From Burkholderia sp. lig30 (lineage in GTDB: Bacteria > Pseudomonadota > Gammaproteobacteria > Burkholderiales > Burkholderiaceae): 64,000 nt of DNA. A program made the position numbers and the translations under genes. Positions 8,178 to 20,510 of the stretch are shown one piece after another. Under the pieces are notes generated by a model, which saw only the letters and a program-made list of their open reading frames with translations, was not told the DNA's origin and searched no databases. Each line of letters starts with the position of its first letter. Position 1 is the first letter of the stretch. Location of the stretch: contig NZ_JGVW01000099.1 of assembly GCF_000687455.2 (NCBI RefSeq), forward strand, positions 1 through 64,000. The letters run 5' to 3'.

Positions 8178-9569
8178 TTACATCGCCGACACCTGCCGCC
8201 CGGCGCTCGCCTTCGCGTCGCGGCCGCGCTTGTTCAGCCATGCGGCAGCCAGCACGATGGCCGCGAGCCCCGCCGTCGCCGCGACTTCCATCCGGTGATC
8301 CTCGCTGATCAGCATCACCGTCAGCGTGCCGCAGATGAACAGAATCACCGCCCACGTGAGCCACGGGAACAGCCACATCCGCAGCGTCAGGTTCGCGCCG
8401 GTCGTCTCGAGCGTCTTGCGCATCCGCAGCTGCGAGATCGCGATCACGAGATACACGAGCAGTGCGATCGCGCCGGACGTCGCGAGCAGGAAGCCGAACA
8501 CCTGTTCCGGCATCAGATAGTTCGCGATCACGGTCAGGAAGCCGAACGCGGTCGATGCGAGCACGGCCGCAAGCGGCGTGCCGGTCGAATCGGTGCGGCT
8601 CAGGAACGCGGGCGCATCCTGGCGCTTCGACAGCGAGAACAGCATCCGCGACGCGGTGTACAGCGCCGAGTTCAGGCAGCTTGCGACCGACACCAGCACG
8701 ATCACGTCGATGATCGCCTTCGCGTGCGGCACGCCGATCAGTTCCATCGCGCGCTGATACGAGCCGTGCTTCGGCAGCAGCGCATCGTTCCACGGCACGA
8801 TCGCCGCGACGACCAGGATCGAGCCCAGGTAGAACAGCGTGATACGCCAGATCACCGAATTGGTCGCACGCACGATCTGGCGTTCCGGGTTGTCCGACTC
8901 GGCGGCCGCGATCGTCACGATCTCGGTGCCGAGGAACGAGAACATCGTCGTCAGCATCGCCGCGAGCACCGCGCCGGAACCCTTCGGCATGAAGCCGCCA
9001 TGCGTGTAGAGGTTCGACAGGCCCGACACGTTCGCGCCCGGCAAAAAGCCGAAGATCGCCGCGCCGCCAATGGCCAGGAACACGACGATCGCGACCACCT
9101 TGATCAGCGCGAACCAGAATTCGAATTCACCGTAGTGCTTGACGGAGAACAGGTTGGTCACCGTCAGCAGCGACGTGATGCCCAGCGCGAAAATCCACGT
9201 CGCGATGCCGGGGAACCACGCATTGAGGATGTTGGCGGCGGCGGTTGCCTCGATCGGAATCACGAGCACCCAGAACCACCAGTACAGCCAGCCGATCGAG
9301 AAGCCGGCCCAATGACCGATCGCGCGATCGGCATAGGTCGAGAACGAACCGCTGTCCGGATGTGCGACGGCCATCTCGCCGAGCATGCGCATCACCAGCA
9401 CGACCAGCAAGCCTGCGATCGCATAGGCAACGATCGATGCCGGCCCCGCTTCCGCGATCGCGTGCCCGGAGCCGACGAACAACCCCGCGCCGATCACGCC
9501 TGCGATCGACAGCATCGTGACGTGACGCTGCTTCAGGCCGGTTCCCAGGCCTGTCTTGCTACCTTCCAT
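8178..9569 (-). CDS. gabP: GABA/aromatic-type amino acid permease (GabP-like)
   Basis: A 463-residue APC-superfamily permease of the amino acid transporter (AAT) branch, with 12 predicted membrane helices. The start MEGSKTGLGTGLKQRHVTMLSIAGVIG is typical of GabP/AroP/ProY relatives. GVIGAGLFVGSG is the helix-1 substrate-binding segment and FLGTEIVTIAAAES is the helix-6 consensus. The ATG at 9569 has GGAGAGAGAC upstream, so the longer open frame reaching 9866 is not used. It imports an amino acid by proton symport across the inner membrane. GABA is the best guess by resemblance to GabP (PIEATAAANILN in helix 4), but no gab catabolic genes adjoin it. Confidence 0.8.
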   Translation of the reverse strand: MEGSKTGLGTGLKQRHVTMLSIAGVIGAGLFVGSGHAIAEAGPASIVAYAIAGLLVVLVMRMLGEMAVAHPDSGSFSTYADRAIGHWAGFSIGWLYWWFWVLVIPIEATAAANILNAWFPGIATWIFALGITSLLTVTNLFSVKHYGEFEFWFALIKVVAIVVFLAIGGAAIFGFLPGANVSGLSNLYTHGGFMPKGSGAVLAAMLTTMFSFLGTEIVTIAAAESDNPERQIVRATNSVIWRITLFYLGSILVVAAIVPWNDALLPKHGSYQRAMELIGVPHAKAIIDVIVLVSVASCLNSALYTASRMLFSLSKRQDAPAFLSRTDSTGTPLAAVLASTAFGFLTVIANYLMPEQVFGFLLATSGAIALLVYLVIAISQLRMRKTLETTGANLTLRMWLFPWLTWAVILFICGTLTVMLISEDHRMEVAATAGLAAIVLAAAWLNKRGRDAKASAGRQVSAM

Positions 9570-10181
9570 GTCTCTCTCCAAAAAACGATTCCGATCCAAC
9601 CGAGTGTGGCGTGAAGGCGGCGTGTCATACTTCTTTTTGTCGAACCGGGAGCGGCATGACGCGCGAGACGCGTCGGCATGGTGCCGGCCCGCGGCCAATC
9701 GGGCAGGTGCGCGACGCAGGTCTGCGGGCTGCGTGTGCGGGACGCGTCGCCGGACACGATCGGATCGTGCGACGGCGCATCGTAGCGTCCTTCCCCGTTG
9801 GCGTGATGGTTGACCACCTTCGAAGCGCGCAGTGTAAGCATCAATCGGTTCCGGACTGAGAGCCAATTCGTCAATTTTCGTAGAACCACTTCGCCGACGG
9901 CACCGATCGTGCCGCGTCCGCGCCGGGTTTCAGGAGCGCTGAACAACGTCGCCACGGCGCGTGCCCAGGCCACGGCGGCGTCGCCGCGTGGCCGTGATGC
10001 GCGGCTGACGCGACCGGCCGCCACGCCAGTCCGTGCCCGCGGCGAAGTACAATAGGCGCTCGTGCCGCCGACACGCGGCAACGCCGCCGCATGAGTCGCG
10101 GCAATCTCCAGACAGAATCCCCCGGCGCCGCCATGCCGTCACGATGCGCGGCAGCCCCAACTTTTTGACTTTCTCTCGCAG
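9570..10181. other. Divergent intergenic region gabP/ettA
   Basis: The 612 bp between divergent gabP and ettA contain no supported gene. The half next to gabP is less GC-rich than its surroundings and should hold the permease promoter. The half next to ettA is GC-rich. No clear -35/-10 pair, operator or hairpin could be picked out with confidence. Confidence 0.5.
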
Positions 10182-11849
<1,668 letters not shown>

Positions 11850-11923
11850 GCGGCGCACGGCCGGAAGCGCCGGTCACGGGCGGCATCGCCGCCGTGGTCC
11901 GGTGCGTACGGCCGAAGATGAAG

Positions 11924-11957
11924 AGAAAAAGCGGGCGCAATGCCCGCTTTTTCTTTT
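11924..11957. terminator. Bidirectional terminator between ettA and M24 peptidase
   Basis: The stem AAAAAGCGGGC (11926-11936) pairs with GCCCGCTTTTT (11942-11952) around the loop GCAAT. It is followed by TCTTTT on the plus strand and has A-runs giving U-tracts on the minus strand. It serves both convergent genes. Confidence 0.9.
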
Positions 11958-12018
11958 GAAGACGAACTCGCCGGGCGCGATGCCCGGCCGATGCAGCGCG
12001 ACCCGTGCGTGCCGCGCG

Positions 12019-13833
12019 TCAGATCGGCTGCGTGCGCGCGTCCAGCCACGCCTTCGCGTCGCCGCTGACGTGCCGCCCGACGCGCTCGCGCACCGTCGCG
12101 TGATACGCGTTGAGCCATGCGCGCTCTTCCTCGTGCAACAGCTCGATCAGCACGCAGCGCGTGTCGATCGGGCACAGCGTCAGCGTCTCGAACGCGAGGA
12201 AATCGCCGAACTCGGTCTGCCCCGCCGCGCGGTTGAGCACCAGGTTCTCGATCCGGATGCCCCACTTGCCCGGCCGATAGACACCCGGCTCGATCGACGT
12301 GATCATCCCCTCTTCCATCGCCGTGTGCGGATCGGCCGGCGCGTAATGCGAAATCACCTGCGGGCCTTCGTGGACGTTCAGGAAATAGCCGACCCCGTGG
12401 CCGGTGCCGTGGCCGTAGTCGAGCCCGGCCGCCCACATCGGCGCCCGCGCGATCGCATCGAGCATCGGCGAGCGAATGCCGCGCGGAAAGCGCGCGCGCG
12501 ACAGCGCCATCATCGCCCTCAGCACGATCGTGAAATCGCGCCGCTGCAGGTCGCCGACCGTGCCAACCGGCACGACGCGCGTGATGTCCGTCGTGCCGCC
12601 CACGTACTGGCCGCCCGAGTCGATCAGCAACAGCCCGTCGCCTTCGATCGTCGCGTGCGATCCGGCCGTCGCGCGGTAATGCGGCATCGCGCCGTTCGCG
12701 TTGAAGCCGGCGATCGTCCCGAAGCTCGGCGACACGTAGCCGGGACGCCGCGCCCGCGCGGCGGTCAGCTTCTCGTCGATCGTCAGCTCGGTGATCGTCT
12801 CGCGGTTCAGCGCCTGCTCGAACCACGCGAAGAATTCCGCGAGCGCCGCGCCGTCGTGCTCCATCGTCATGCGAACGTGCCCGATCTCGGCGGACGTCTT
12901 GCGCGACTTCGCGAACGTCGACGGATTGACCGCCTCGACGAGCGCGACGCCGGACGGCACCGCCTCGAGCGTACCGTAGGTCACGCGGCGCGGATCGATC
13001 AGCAGCGTCGCGCCGTCGGGCAGCGCCCCCAGCGCGCCGCGCGCGGCGTCGTACGGTCGCACGTCCACGCCGTCCCGCGCGAGCGCGGCGGCGAGCGCCG
13101 GCGGCACCTTGCCGTCGGCGACGAACAAGGTCGCGCGGTCGACGCCGATCAGCGCGTGCGCGACGAACACCGGGTTGTAGTCGACGTCGGCGCCGCGCAG
13201 GTTGAACAGCCACGCGAGATCGTCGAGCGTCGACACGAAATGCCATTGCGCGCCCTGTGCCTGCATCGCGCGGCGAATCACCGCGAGCTTGTCGGCGCGG
13301 CTCGCGTCGGCCTGCGGCGCAACATGCTCGAACACCACGTCGTCGGGCAGCGGCGGCCGCTCCGGCCAGATCGCGTCGAGCAGGTCGAGATCGGTGCGCA
13401 ACGCGACGCCGCGCGCCGTCAGCGCGGCGCGCAGCGCGCGTGCCGCGGCGACGCCGAGCACCGCGCCGTCGGCACCGACCGTGGCGCCCGCCGGCACGTG
13501 CTGCGCGAGCCAGTCGACATGCGGCGCGCTCTGCTGCCCGCCTGCCATCTTCATCAGCTGCACGCCGCTGCCCGCCAGCTCGGCGTCGGCCTGCACCCAG
13601 TAGCGGCTGTCGACCCACAGGCCGGCGAAATCCTGCGTGACGACGAGCGTGCCGACCGAGCCGGTGAAGCCGGACAGCCAGCGCCGCGCCTGCCAGCGCC
13701 CGGGCAGGTATTCGGACAAATGGGGATCGGCGGACGGCACCAGATAGGCGGCGAGATCCTCGCGGGCCATCGCGCCGCGCAGCAACGCGAGGCGGGCCGG
13801 CACAGAGGAAGCGTCGGAGAGTCGGGCAATCAT
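12019..13833 (-). CDS. M24 family aminopeptidase P-type Xaa-Pro peptidase
   Basis: A 604-residue cytosolic metallopeptidase with two creatinase-like N-terminal domains (~1-310) and a pita-bread C-terminal domain (~320-540). The dinuclear metal ligands are visible: DSGGQYVGGTTDITR (two Asp), HGTGHGVG (His), SIEPGVYRP (Glu) and FETLTLCPID (Glu). The C-terminal tail (EEERAWLNAYH...) is that of the long XPNPEP1-like form. It releases N-terminal residues preceding proline. The ATG at 13833 has AGGTGA upstream; the longer frame from 13851 has no ribosome-binding site. Confidence 0.9.
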   Translation of the reverse strand: MIARLSDASSVPARLALLRGAMAREDLAAYLVPSADPHLSEYLPGRWQARRWLSGFTGSVGTLVVTQDFAGLWVDSRYWVQADAELAGSGVQLMKMAGGQQSAPHVDWLAQHVPAGATVGADGAVLGVAAARALRAALTARGVALRTDLDLLDAIWPERPPLPDDVVFEHVAPQADASRADKLAVIRRAMQAQGAQWHFVSTLDDLAWLFNLRGADVDYNPVFVAHALIGVDRATLFVADGKVPPALAAALARDGVDVRPYDAARGALGALPDGATLLIDPRRVTYGTLEAVPSGVALVEAVNPSTFAKSRKTSAEIGHVRMTMEHDGAALAEFFAWFEQALNRETITELTIDEKLTAARARRPGYVSPSFGTIAGFNANGAMPHYRATAGSHATIEGDGLLLIDSGGQYVGGTTDITRVVPVGTVGDLQRRDFTIVLRAMMALSRARFPRGIRSPMLDAIARAPMWAAGLDYGHGTGHGVGYFLNVHEGPQVISHYAPADPHTAMEEGMITSIEPGVYRPGKWGIRIENLVLNRAAGQTEFGDFLAFETLTLCPIDTRCVLIELLHEEERAWLNAYHATVRERVGRHVSGDAKAWLDARTQPI

Positions 13834-13851
13834 GATTTCACCTGAGCGCAA

Positions 13852-14106
13852 TCAGCGACGGGCCGCCAGCGCGACCGTCGCGGCCACGGCAAGGAACGCG
13901 ACGCCGGTGCAGACCGGCCATTCGAGCGTTTCGCCGTCGTAAAAGAGCCCCGAGAGATGGCCTGCCATGCGGGCCACGGCGGCGCCGACGATGCCGGCCA
14001 GCACCGCGACCCACCATGCCGGCCGCCCGGCGCGCCGCATCGGGTGCAGCCACGAGCCGAACAACCCGACGGCCGTTCCCAGGACGATGATTCCAAGCCA
14101 GTTCAT
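13852..14106 (-). CDS. Small membrane protein, GlsB/YeaQ/YmgE-like
   Basis: An 84-residue protein with three predicted membrane helices (about residues 3-19, 31-50 and 63-81) and Gly-rich turns. The VLAGIVGAAVARMAG segment resembles the GlsB/YeaQ/YmgE (transglycosylase-associated) family of stress-related inner-membrane proteins, but similarity is moderate. It lies 18 bp upstream of the M24 peptidase and probably shares its transcript. Function unknown. Confidence 0.7.
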   Translation of the reverse strand: MNWLGIIVLGTAVGLFGSWLHPMRRAGRPAWWVAVLAGIVGAAVARMAGHLSGLFYDGETLEWPVCTGVAFLAVAATVALAARR

Positions 14107-14281
14107 TCGACGCCCTCGATTAATTTCGGATTCGTCCCATAGGCGTGAACGATTCGCGCGGCTAGCATGACCCATCATCCCAACCGAGATCAGCAAGGTG
14201 CTCGCCGCGTAACGTTTGAGTTTAGGGGCCGACCCGACGTTATGGCAAGCGCGCACTCGCTGCCATGCTGAAGAAATTCCC

Positions 14282-15040
14282 ATGCGAATAGCCCTGATCG
14301 ATCCGGATGCGCGGCATGCAACGCTCCTGAATCGCCTCCTTTTTGCCGGCGGCCATCTTTGCCACACGTTTCAGGCAAGTGCGCCGTTCCTCGAGTGGCT
14401 CGCCACCGAGACCTGCGACCTGCTGATCACCGACAACTGGGCGGGCGACCTGCCGGCCGAGGAGGTGATCCCCAAGGCGCGCGCGATCCTGCCCGGCCTG
14501 CCCGCGATCGCCGTGATGACGCTGCCGCGCGAAAGCGAGATCGTCTCGTGCCTGCACGCGGGCGCCGACGACTGCGTCGCCAAGCCCGTGCGCGGCCCCG
14601 AGCTGCTCGCACGCGTGAACGCGCTGATGCGGCGCGCCGGCGTCCAGCGGCCGACCCGCTCGCGCGACACATTCGGCGATTACGCGTTCGACGCGACCCA
14701 CTGCCTCGTGCGCTTCGGCGACGAAGTGGTGTCGCTCACGCCGAAGGAGTTCCGCTTCGCGCTGCTGCTGTTCGCGAACCTGTCGCGCCCGGTGTCGCGG
14801 GTCCATATCCTCGAGACGGTCTGGGCGCGCCGGCGCGACATGAAGTCGCGCACCCTCGACACGCATGCGTCCCGGCTGCGCAGCAAGCTCAGGCTGCTGC
14901 CCGAGCACGGCTACCGCCTGCTGCCGCTGTACGGCTACGGCTATCAGCTCGACAAGGTGCCGATCGATCCCCCAATCCGGGCGCCCCGTCACGCGAAGGC
15001 CCGGCATTCGCCGGGTGAGGAAATCGCCGAAACGCTATAA
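14282..15040 (+). CDS. Orphan OmpR-type response regulator
   Basis: A 252-residue DNA-binding response regulator. The receiver domain spans ~1-118, with acidic pocket Asp-7/Asp-9, phosphoacceptor Asp-51 (LLITDNW), Thr-80 and Lys-101. A winged-helix domain (~128-232) contains LTPKEFRFALLLFANL and LDTHASRLRSKLRLL, the recognition helix region. No histidine kinase gene adjoins it, so its partner is elsewhere or absent. It is divergent from the small membrane protein gene and ends inside the -10 box of hemA. The targets are not evident from the sequence. Confidence 0.87.
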   Translation: MRIALIDPDARHATLLNRLLFAGGHLCHTFQASAPFLEWLATETCDLLITDNWAGDLPAEEVIPKARAILPGLPAIAVMTLPRESEIVSCLHAGADDCVAKPVRGPELLARVNALMRRAGVQRPTRSRDTFGDYAFDATHCLVRFGDEVVSLTPKEFRFALLLFANLSRPVSRVHILETVWARRRDMKSRTLDTHASRLRSKLRLLPEHGYRLLPLYGYGYQLDKVPIDPPIRAPRHAKARHSPGEEIAETL

Positions 15041-15041
15041 T
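15036..15041 (+). promoter_or_regulatory. Probable -10 box of the hemA promoter
   Basis: A perfect TATAAT, which includes the stop codon of the response-regulator gene, lies 25 bp before the hemA ATG. No good -35 hexamer lies 17 bp upstream, so strength is uncertain. Confidence 0.5.
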
Positions 15042-15051
15042 ATGGGGCTAA

Positions 15052-16365
<1,314 letters not shown>

Positions 16366-16444
16366 CGCCGGCATCCCCGCTTTGCCGGCCGTCCGGCCGG
16401 TTCCCCCTTTCCGATTTCCTTGCCCGGGAGCGCCGCTCCACACC

Positions 16445-17527
16445 ATGAAAACGAGCATGCAAAGCAAGCTCGACCAGCTGTCCACACGGCTGGCCGAACT
16501 GAATGACCTGCTGAGCCGCGAGAACGTCACGGCCGACCTCGACCAGTACCGCAAGCTGACCCGCGAACATGCGGAGCTCGGCCCTGTCGTCGAGCATTAC
16601 GCGCTGTGGCGTCAGTCCCGCAATGACGAAGTGGCCGCGCAGGAGCTCATGGGCGACCCGGCGATGCGCGACTTCGCCGAAGACGAGATCAAGAGCGCAC
16701 GCGAGCGGATGGCGTGCCTCGAGACCGAGCTGCAGACGATGCTGCTGCCGAAGGACCCGAACGACGACCGCAACATCTTCCTCGAAATCCGCGCGGGCGC
16801 CGGCGGCGACGAATCGGCGCTGTTCGCGGGCGACCTGTTGCGCATGTACCTGCGCTACGCGGAACGGCAGCGCTGGCAGGTCGAGATGATGTCGGAAAGC
16901 GCGTCCGATCTCGGCGGCTACAAGGAAGTGATCGTGCGGATCGCCGGCCAGGGCGCGTATTCGCGGCTCAAGTTCGAGTCGGGCGGCCACCGCGTGCAGC
17001 GCGTGCCGGCGACCGAGACGCAGGGCCGCATCCACACGTCGGCCTGCACGGTCGCGGTGATGCCCGAAGCCGACGAGATCGGCGAGGTCGAGATCAACCC
17101 GGCCGACCTGCGGATCGACACGTTCCGCGCGTCGGGCGCCGGCGGCCAGCACATCAACAAGACCGACTCGGCGGTGCGCGTCACGCACATTCCGACCGGC
17201 ATCGTCGTCGAGTGCCAGGACGACCGCTCGCAGCACAAGAACAAGGACCGCGCGCTGAAGGTGCTGGCCGCACGGATCAAGGACAAGCAGTATCACGAGC
17301 AGCACGCGAAGGAAGCGGCGACGCGCAAGAGCCTGATCGGCTCGGGCGACCGCTCGGAACGGATTCGCACGTACAACTTCCCGCAAGGCCGGATGACCGA
17401 TCACCGGATCAACCTCACGCTGTACAAGCTCGAGGCGATCATGGACGGCGATCTCCACGAGATGATCGCCGCGCTCGCCAGCGAGCATCAGGCCGAGCAG
17501 CTCGCGTCGCTCGGCGACGCCGACTGA
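16445..17527 (+). CDS. prfA: Peptide chain release factor 1
   Basis: A 360-residue release factor that reads UAA/UAG and triggers peptidyl-tRNA hydrolysis. The codon-recognising PAT tripeptide is at 188-190 and the universal GGQ at 233-235, exactly the family positions. ATG 16445 gives the expected length, whereas an in-frame upstream start would add 21 unmatched residues. Directly downstream is prmC, whose product methylates the glutamine of this GGQ. Confidence 0.97.
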   Translation: MKTSMQSKLDQLSTRLAELNDLLSRENVTADLDQYRKLTREHAELGPVVEHYALWRQSRNDEVAAQELMGDPAMRDFAEDEIKSARERMACLETELQTMLLPKDPNDDRNIFLEIRAGAGGDESALFAGDLLRMYLRYAERQRWQVEMMSESASDLGGYKEVIVRIAGQGAYSRLKFESGGHRVQRVPATETQGRIHTSACTVAVMPEADEIGEVEINPADLRIDTFRASGAGGQHINKTDSAVRVTHIPTGIVVECQDDRSQHKNKDRALKVLAARIKDKQYHEQHAKEAATRKSLIGSGDRSERIRTYNFPQGRMTDHRINLTLYKLEAIMDGDLHEMIAALASEHQAEQLASLGDAD

Positions 17528-17535
17528 GGCCCGCG

Positions 17536-18378
17536 ATGAGCGCCACGACCGCCCTCGAACTCCTGCGCGCGTCGCCGCTCGACCCGGTCGACGCGCGCGT
17601 CCTGCTCGCGTTCGCGCTCGGCTGGACCCGCACGCAGCTGATCACGCGCGGCGACGAGCCGCTCGACGCGGAATCGGCCGCGCGTTTCCTCGCGCTGGAG
17701 GCGCGCCGCGCCGCCGGCGAGCCGGTCGCGCAACTGGTCGGCATGCGAGAGTTCTTCGGACGGCCGTTCGACGTGACGCCCGACGTGCTGATTCCCCGCC
17801 CCGAAACCGAATTGCTCGTCGAAACCGCGCTCGACGCGATCGACGGCATCCCCCATCCTGCGGTGCTCGATCTCGGCACCGGCAGCGGCGCGATCGCGGT
17901 GTCGATTGCCGCGGAACGGCCGGACGCGCGCGTGTGGGCGCTCGACCGCTCGGCGGCCGCGCTCGCCGTCGCGGCGCGCAACGCGGACAAGCTGCTCGAC
18001 GCGAAGCGCCCCGGCGGGCCGCTGCACTGGCTGCAAAGCGACTGGTATGCGGCGCTCGACCCGGCGCTCGCGTTCGACGCGGTCGTCAGCAATCCGCCGT
18101 ACATCGCGCAGCACGATCCGCATCTGTCGCAAGGCGACCTGCGCTTCGAGCCGCGCGGCGCGCTCACCGACGACGCCGACGGCCTCGCCGCGATCCGCGT
18201 GATCGTCGCGGGCGCCCACGCTCACCTGAAGCCGGGCGGCACGCTGTGGATCGAGCACGGCTACGACCAATCCGACGCCGTCCGCTCGCTGTTGAGCGCG
18301 CACGGCTTCATCGCGGTCGAATCGCTGACGGATCTCGCGGCGATCGAGCGCACCACGGGCGGCCGCCTGCCGGGCTGA
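17536..18378 (+). CDS. prmC: Release factor glutamine N5-methyltransferase
   Basis: A 280-residue SAM-dependent enzyme that methylates the GGQ glutamine of RF1 and RF2. A helical N-terminal substrate domain (~1-80) is followed by a Rossmann domain. This has the SAM motif LDLGTGSGAIAV (~111-122) and the catalytic NPPY at 186-189. It lies 8 bp after prfA, the conserved pairing of enzyme and substrate genes. Confidence 0.96.
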   Translation: MSATTALELLRASPLDPVDARVLLAFALGWTRTQLITRGDEPLDAESAARFLALEARRAAGEPVAQLVGMREFFGRPFDVTPDVLIPRPETELLVETALDAIDGIPHPAVLDLGTGSGAIAVSIAAERPDARVWALDRSAAALAVAARNADKLLDAKRPGGPLHWLQSDWYAALDPALAFDAVVSNPPYIAQHDPHLSQGDLRFEPRGALTDDADGLAAIRVIVAGAHAHLKPGGTLWIEHGYDQSDAVRSLLSAHGFIAVESLTDLAAIERTTGGRLPG

Positions 18379-18456
18379 CGCGCCGCTCGGCACCCGGCCC
18401 GCGCAGTTGAAATCCGCTATCATTTCGATCTAACGCCTGCTATCTCAAGGTCAGTC

Positions 18457-18765
18457 ATGGACACCCAACAACGTATCAAGCAAATCGTCGACGAAAACAC
18501 GGTCGTGCTCTTCATGAAGGGCAACGCACAGTTCCCGATGTGCGGCTTCTCCGGCCGCGCCGTGCAGGTGCTGAAAGCCTGCGGCGTCGATCAATTCAAG
18601 ACCGTCAACGTGCTCGAGGACGACGAAATCCGTCAGGGCATCAAGGAATTCTCGAACTGGCCGACGATCCCGCAGCTGTACGTCAAGGGCGAATTCGTCG
18701 GCGGCTCGGACATCATGATGGAGATGTACCAGTCGGGCGAGCTGCAGCAACTGCTCACCGCCTGA
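18457..18765 (+). CDS. grxD: Monothiol glutaredoxin, Grx4/GrxD type
   Basis: A 102-residue monothiol glutaredoxin with the CGFS active site (Cys-29, in FPMCGFS). It also has the [19 protein letters not shown] substrate/glutathione-binding segment. Family members bind and deliver [2Fe-2S] clusters, often with BolA partners; a BolA gene lies at 52.5 kb in this window. It is co-directional with prmC after a 78-bp gap that could hold its own promoter. Confidence 0.96.
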   Translation: MDTQQRIKQIVDENTVVLFMKGNAQFPMCGFSGRAVQVLKACGVDQFKTVNVLEDDEIRQGIKEFSNWPTIPQLYVKGEFVGGSDIMMEMYQSGELQQLLTA

Positions 18766-18779
18766 GCCCCTTCCCCTCG

Positions 18780-19376
18780 ATGGAATCCCGCAGCGCCCCG
18801 CCGCGCCGGCTGATCGTCGCGATCACCGGCGCCACCGGCGCGATCTACGGCGTGCGGCTGCTCGACATGCTGCGCGCCGCCGGCGGCGTCGAAACGCACC
18901 TGCTGATTTCGAGCGCCGGCTGGCTCAACATCCAGCACGAGTTGAGGCTGTCGAAGGCCGACGTCGAACGCCGCGCGGACGTCGTGCATTCGGTGCGCGA
19001 CGTCGGCGCGACGATCGCGTCGGGCTCGTTCGCGACCGACGGCATGGTGATCGCACCCTGCTCGATGAAGACGCTCGCGAGCGTCGCGCACGGCCTGTCG
19101 GACAACCTCATCACCCGCGCCGCCGATGTCACGCTGAAGGAGCGTCGCCGGCTGGTGCTGCTGGTGCGCGAAACGCCGTTCAACCTCGCGCATCTGCGCA
19201 ACATGACCGCCGTCACCGAGATGGGCGGCATCATCTTTCCGCCACTGCCCGCGTTTTACGCGATGCCGGCGACGATCGGCGAACTGGTCGACCAGACGGT
19301 CACGCGCGTGCTCGACATGTTCGCGCTGAGCGCACCGCTGACGACGCCCTGGGAAGGCATCCGCCACGCGCAGTAA
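18780..19376 (+). CDS. ubiX: Flavin prenyltransferase UbiX
   Basis: A 198-residue flavoprotein of the UbiX/Pad1 family. It attaches dimethylallyl phosphate to FMN to make the prenylated cofactor of UbiD decarboxylases, which act in ubiquinone synthesis. Visible are the FMN-binding start IVAITGATGAIYGVRLL, the GSFATDGMVIAPCSMKT segment and the LNLAHLRNM-like NLAHLRNMTAVTEMGGII region. It begins 14 bp after grxD and is the last gene of the hemA run. Confidence 0.94.
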   Translation: MESRSAPPRRLIVAITGATGAIYGVRLLDMLRAAGGVETHLLISSAGWLNIQHELRLSKADVERRADVVHSVRDVGATIASGSFATDGMVIAPCSMKTLASVAHGLSDNLITRAADVTLKERRRLVLLVRETPFNLAHLRNMTAVTEMGGIIFPPLPAFYAMPATIGELVDQTVTRVLDMFALSAPLTTPWEGIRHAQ

Positions 19377-19559
19377 GCGCCGCGCGCGACCGCTTTTCCA
19401 CGTTTTCCCGCCGAACACGAACGCTTCATCCGGCTTCTTCCGTCAATCGCACGAAAAATCGCCTGCGCACGCACGCCGGCATTCATGTCACGCGAATTAT
19501 CAACAAATACGATTGAATTAAATTCGCCGACGCACGTTTATCAATTTTCGGTGCAGGTC

Positions 19560-19565
19560 TATAGT
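19560..19565 (+). promoter_or_regulatory. Possible -10 box before dioxygenase gene
   Basis: TATAGT lies 31 bp before the ATG, in an unusually A+T-rich stretch (~19490-19565). The upstream TTTATC at 17-bp spacing is a poor -35. The AT-rich region also has near-palindromic GAATTAAATTC, a possible regulator site. Confidence 0.35.
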
Positions 19566-19596
19566 CGTCGGCAACATCACTTGCCAGGCCACTGCC

Positions 19597-20388
19597 ATGA
19601 CCCGCTTGCCCTCGCTCTACCTGTCCCACGGCGCGCCGACGCTGCCGATCGACCCGGCGCTGCCGTCGCGCGCCTTCACGCAGCTCGGCGCCGCGCTGCC
19701 GCGCCCGCGCGCGGTGCTGATGCTGTCCGCGCACTGGGGCACGCAGCAGCCGGTCGCGAGCGTCGCGCAGCAGCCGGAGACGATCCACGACTTCTACGGC
19801 TTCCCGCGCGCGCTGTACGAGATCCAGTATCCGGCGCCGGGCGCGCCGGACGTCGCCGAGCGCGCGGCAGCATTGCTGAACGCGGCCGGCATCGCGACCG
19901 CAACGCACGAACACGGTCTCGACCACGGCGCGTGGGTGCCGATGCTGCTGATGTTCCCGGACGCCGACGTGCCGGTCGCCCAGCTGTCGATCCAGCCGCG
20001 CGCGGACGCCGCCCACCATTTCCGGCTCGGCCGCGCGCTGCGCCCGCTGCGCGACGAAGGCGTGATGGTGATCGGCTCGGGGCAGATCACCCACAACCTG
20101 CGCGCCGCCGATTTCGGCGCAACGCCGGAAGAAGCCGATCCGAGCGTCACCGAATTCACCGACTGGTTCGAAGCGAAGCTGGCCGAGCGCGACATCGACG
20201 CGCTGCTCGACTACCGCCGCCAGGCGCCGCACGCGGTGCTGATGCATCCGACCGACGAGCACTTGCTGCCGGTGTTCGCGGCGCTTGGCGCGGCCGACGA
20301 CGATTACCAGCTCGGCATCCAGTCGCTCGGCACGTATCAGCGCGTGCTCGCAATGACGAACTACGTGTTCACCGGCGCGGCGGCCTGA
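19597..20388 (+). CDS. Class III extradiol (DODA/LigB-type) dioxygenase
   Basis: A 263-residue member of the DODA family of ring-opening dioxygenases, which includes YgiD and plant 4,5-DOPA dioxygenase. The expected metal-binding histidines are His-11 (SHGAPTLPID), His-46 (SAHWGTQ) and those in HGLDHGAWVP and GSGQITHNLR. Some relatives are zinc enzymes acting on catechol-type substrates. No aromatic-degradation genes adjoin it, so the substrate is unknown. Confidence 0.88.
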   Translation: MTRLPSLYLSHGAPTLPIDPALPSRAFTQLGAALPRPRAVLMLSAHWGTQQPVASVAQQPETIHDFYGFPRALYEIQYPAPGAPDVAERAAALLNAAGIATATHEHGLDHGAWVPMLLMFPDADVPVAQLSIQPRADAAHHFRLGRALRPLRDEGVMVIGSGQITHNLRAADFGATPEEADPSVTEFTDWFEAKLAERDIDALLDYRRQAPHAVLMHPTDEHLLPVFAALGAADDDYQLGIQSLGTYQRVLAMTNYVFTGAAA

Positions 20389-20430
20389 CGTATCGCAGGC
20401 GGCGCCACGCGGCGGCCGCGAGCGCCAAAG

Positions 20431-20466
20431 AAAAACCCGTCCGGGCGAGGCCCGGACGGGTTTTTT
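20431..20466. terminator. Bidirectional terminator between dioxygenase and APC permease
   Basis: A perfect 15-bp stem (20431-20445 with 20451-20465) closes the loop CGAGG. There is a T-run on the plus strand and an A5 lead-in that becomes a U-tract on the minus strand. Confidence 0.92.
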
Positions 20467-20510
20467 GCGTTTCCCGCCGCCCCGATCTCCGGCAGCAGGA
20501 ATGACGGGGC